Source: Kiritimatiellia bacterium
GTDB lineage: Bacteria > Verrucomicrobiota > Kiritimatiellia > RFP12 > UBA1067
Reading direction: 5' to 3'
Assembly (NCBI GenBank): GCA_017628025.1
Contig: JAGBZX010000031.1
Span: forward strand, 1-58,739
DNA length: 58,739 bases
Shown here: positions 57,913 to 58,739 of the stretch, piece by piece
Layout: every line of letters starts with the position of its first letter
How positions within the stretch are numbered: position 1 is the first letter of the stretch
Program-made: the position numbers and the translations under genes
The notes under the pieces: model-generated
What the model was told of the DNA's origin: nothing
The model's input: the letters and a program-made list of their open reading frames with translations, nothing else
The model's database searches: none

Positions 57913-58320
57913 ATGAAAAATGAAAAAACTATCACTTCGCAGATTGAAGCTGCAAAAAAGGCCATATCTGAACTTGGAGATATGCGTCCTGGCCACTTGT
58001 CGATGCAAAAGCGCGCAAGCGGAAGGAATGTGCGCGAGTATACGCAACTAAGCTACACTTTCCAAAAACGAAGTCACACAGATTATGTCCAACCAGATGA
58101 CATAAAACGGATCAAGTCAGAAATAGAAAACTACAACAAGTTCAAAGAACTCTGCGAGCGTATTGTCGCGTTATCAATAGAGAAATCAAAACTTAAAACT
58201 AAAAAACGATCCAAATCCCCCGCACGGAAAAGTAACAGTACAATCTCATTCACTACAATGGAAGAGCGAATTGTGGAGAATTACACAGATGCGCCCATTG
58301 CTTATCCGTCTACATTATAA
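57913..58320 (+). CDS. Small IS-associated protein, DUF6788-like
   Basis: This 135-residue protein is divergent from the transposase and starts with GGAGG ten bases before the ATG. The core (MRPGHLSMQKR, QLSYTFQKRSHTDYVQPDD, IKSEIENYNKFKELCERIV) resembles DUF6788, a small family often found beside transposases. The C-terminal part is Lys/Ser-rich. The last eight codons before the stop are encoded outside the element, past the inverted repeat, so the natural C-terminus depends on the insertion site. It may be a regulator or a transposition accessory factor; no DNA-binding motif is certain. Confidence 0.7.
   Translation: MKNEKTITSQIEAAKKAISELGDMRPGHLSMQKRASGRNVREYTQLSYTFQKRSHTDYVQPDDIKRIKSEIENYNKFKELCERIVALSIEKSKLKTKKRSKSPARKSNSTISFTTMEERIVENYTDAPIAYPSTL
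58274..58305 (+). repeat. Right inverted repeat and target-site duplication of the insertion sequence
   Basis: 58274-58296 is the right terminal repeat (ends GATGCGCCC), the inverse of 56521-56543. 58297-58305 is the second copy of ATTGCTTAT. Confidence 0.88.
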
Positions 58321-58354
58321 ACAAACACAATAGTTTTCTATCACTTTTTTTCCC

Positions 58355-58383
58355 AAGATTTTTCCGCATATAATTCTCATTTT
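58355..58383 (-). repeat. 29-bp dispersed repeat, copy 3
   Basis: This is the inverse of 15100-15128 and identical to it. The nine bases AAAAATCTT immediately following (58384-58392) pair with its AAGATTTTT start, giving a hairpin with a 20-base loop at this copy only. Confidence 0.85.
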
Positions 58384-58555
58384 AAAAATCTTACCGTCTT
58401 TGCAGCACGCAAAAACTTCTTAAAACCGCTCTTAAAAAGTCTAAATCTCCCCTTGAAAAAGGACAGGAAACCTTCCTGAACGACACTTAACCTAGATGCA
58501 AACTGTTTTTGCTCAAGAAACGCTGAGTTTCGCCCAACAAATGCCAAGATTCTCG

Positions 58556-58584
58556 CTTTTTTACCGAAAAAATGGGTAAAAAAG
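58556..58584. repeat. Perfect 10-bp AT-rich inverted repeat
   Basis: CTTTTTTACC (58556-58565) and GGTAAAAAAG (58575-58584) pair with a nine-base loop. The stem has few GC pairs and lacks a following T run, so it is not a good terminator. Role unknown. Confidence 0.6.
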
Positions 58585-58739
58585 ACAAACCGCCCTAGTC
58601 GCGATTTATTTGCCGCTGTTTTTGCTTAGGTTTCTTTGGGGTTTTTAGCTATCCCTACCCGTCATACACCCTATCGGGGGAGAGATAATGCTCTAAAACT
58701 TCAATTATTATCGAAAACGTCTCTTGCGGGAAGCCTAAA

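Larger units (their letters stand above)
56521..58296. mobile_element. ISKra4-like insertion sequence (1776 bp)
   Basis: The element is bounded by terminal inverted repeats that begin GGGCGCATC on both ends and match at 20 of the first 23 positions (56521-56543 and 58274-58296). It is flanked by an exact 9-bp direct repeat ATTGCTTAT. It carries a broken transposase gene on the minus strand and a small divergent gene on the plus strand with a shared promoter region between them. It is inserted upstream of rsfS without disrupting a visible gene. Confidence 0.88.
58297..58739. other. Gene-free region at the right edge
   Basis: No convincing gene reads here on either strand apart from the last eight codons and stop of the IS-associated gene. 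The region holds the right target duplication, the third copy of the 29-bp repeat with a hairpin partner, and an AT-rich inverted repeat at 58556-58584. It is T-rich on the plus strand and could be the 3' flank of a gene beyond the window. Confidence 0.6.

Noticed and set aside
1..58739. Window ends as circular or terminally redundant element
   Set aside because: Both edges contain GGGAGAGA-like bases and a 29-bp repeat copy nearby, but the sequences do not overlap and the genes are chromosomal housekeeping genes.

Overview
The window is an AT-rich, very densely packed bacterial chromosome segment. Almost every gene lies on the minus strand; only three genes read on the plus strand (18972, 21140 and 57913). 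The gene content suggests an anaerobic Gram-negative (diderm) bacterium, most likely from the Verrucomicrobiota/Kiritimatiellota/Lentisphaerota side of the PVC group: a four-subunit ferredoxin-dependent 2-oxoacid oxidoreductase, a predicted outer-membrane barrel, type IV pilus ATPases, many secreted beta-helix or polysaccharide-active proteins and a glucuronoyl-esterase-like enzyme. The phylum is an inference from gene content; there is no rRNA marker in the window.

Layout. 1-282: a gene cut by the left edge, behind a 29-bp dispersed repeat and a 17-bp tandem array. 434-6537: an operon with a secreted hydrolase, chromate-type transporter, UvrD-like helicase, CstA and a secreted protein. 6540-14911: a long operon read from 14878 downward (korDABC, an SAH/MTA-deaminase-like amidohydrolase, a protein of unknown function, CoaC, a secreted TPR-like protein, MurG, a P-loop ATPase). 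14879-15347: a gene-free mosaic of short repeats. 15348-18815: a 1155-residue secreted repeat protein whose promoter carries a ten-G tract between -35 and -10. 18972-22051: a monooxygenase-like protein, GlnA and a patatin. 22005-30777: RsmE, a beta-lactamase-like/CE15 fusion, a TIM-barrel isomerase, an orphan OppC-type permease, an amidase, a hexuronate-type MFS transporter and an outer-membrane protein. 30812-46640: housekeeping genes (RibF fused to a glycosyltransferase, TruB-like, Fmt, HNH, DnaJ-like, TsaE, a dehydrogenase, FadD, AccA, AccD, a UDP-sugar pyrophosphorylase, a beta-helix protein, an EF-hand membrane protein, a Gfo/Idh protein, a GHKL ATPase, XseB). 46664-54220: tig-clpP-clpX-pilB-pilT-pilB. 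54244-56473: ParE/GyrB-type topoisomerase and RsfS. 56521-58296: an ISKra4-like insertion sequence with a 9-bp target duplication and a transposase broken by three stop codons. 58297-58739: gene-free.

Three regulatory patterns stand out. First, most operon heads share an extended -10 box, TGATATAAT. In eight cases it ends only 6-12 bases before the start codon with no ribosome binding site, which predicts leaderless mRNAs; in four other cases it lies 24-36 bases upstream and a Shine-Dalgarno sequence is present. Second, the large secreted repeat protein has a TTGACA / 17 bp / TAAAAT promoter whose spacer contains ten consecutive G, the classical arrangement for phase-variable transcription. 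Third, a 29-bp sequence occurs three times between genes, and its 11-bp core is repeated in a five-unit tandem array that places a TATAAT hexamer every 17 bp.

Within operons, genes are joined by 4-base ATGA or GTGA overlaps in at least 13 places, so translational coupling is the rule. No tRNA, rRNA, CRISPR array or riboswitch could be recognised.
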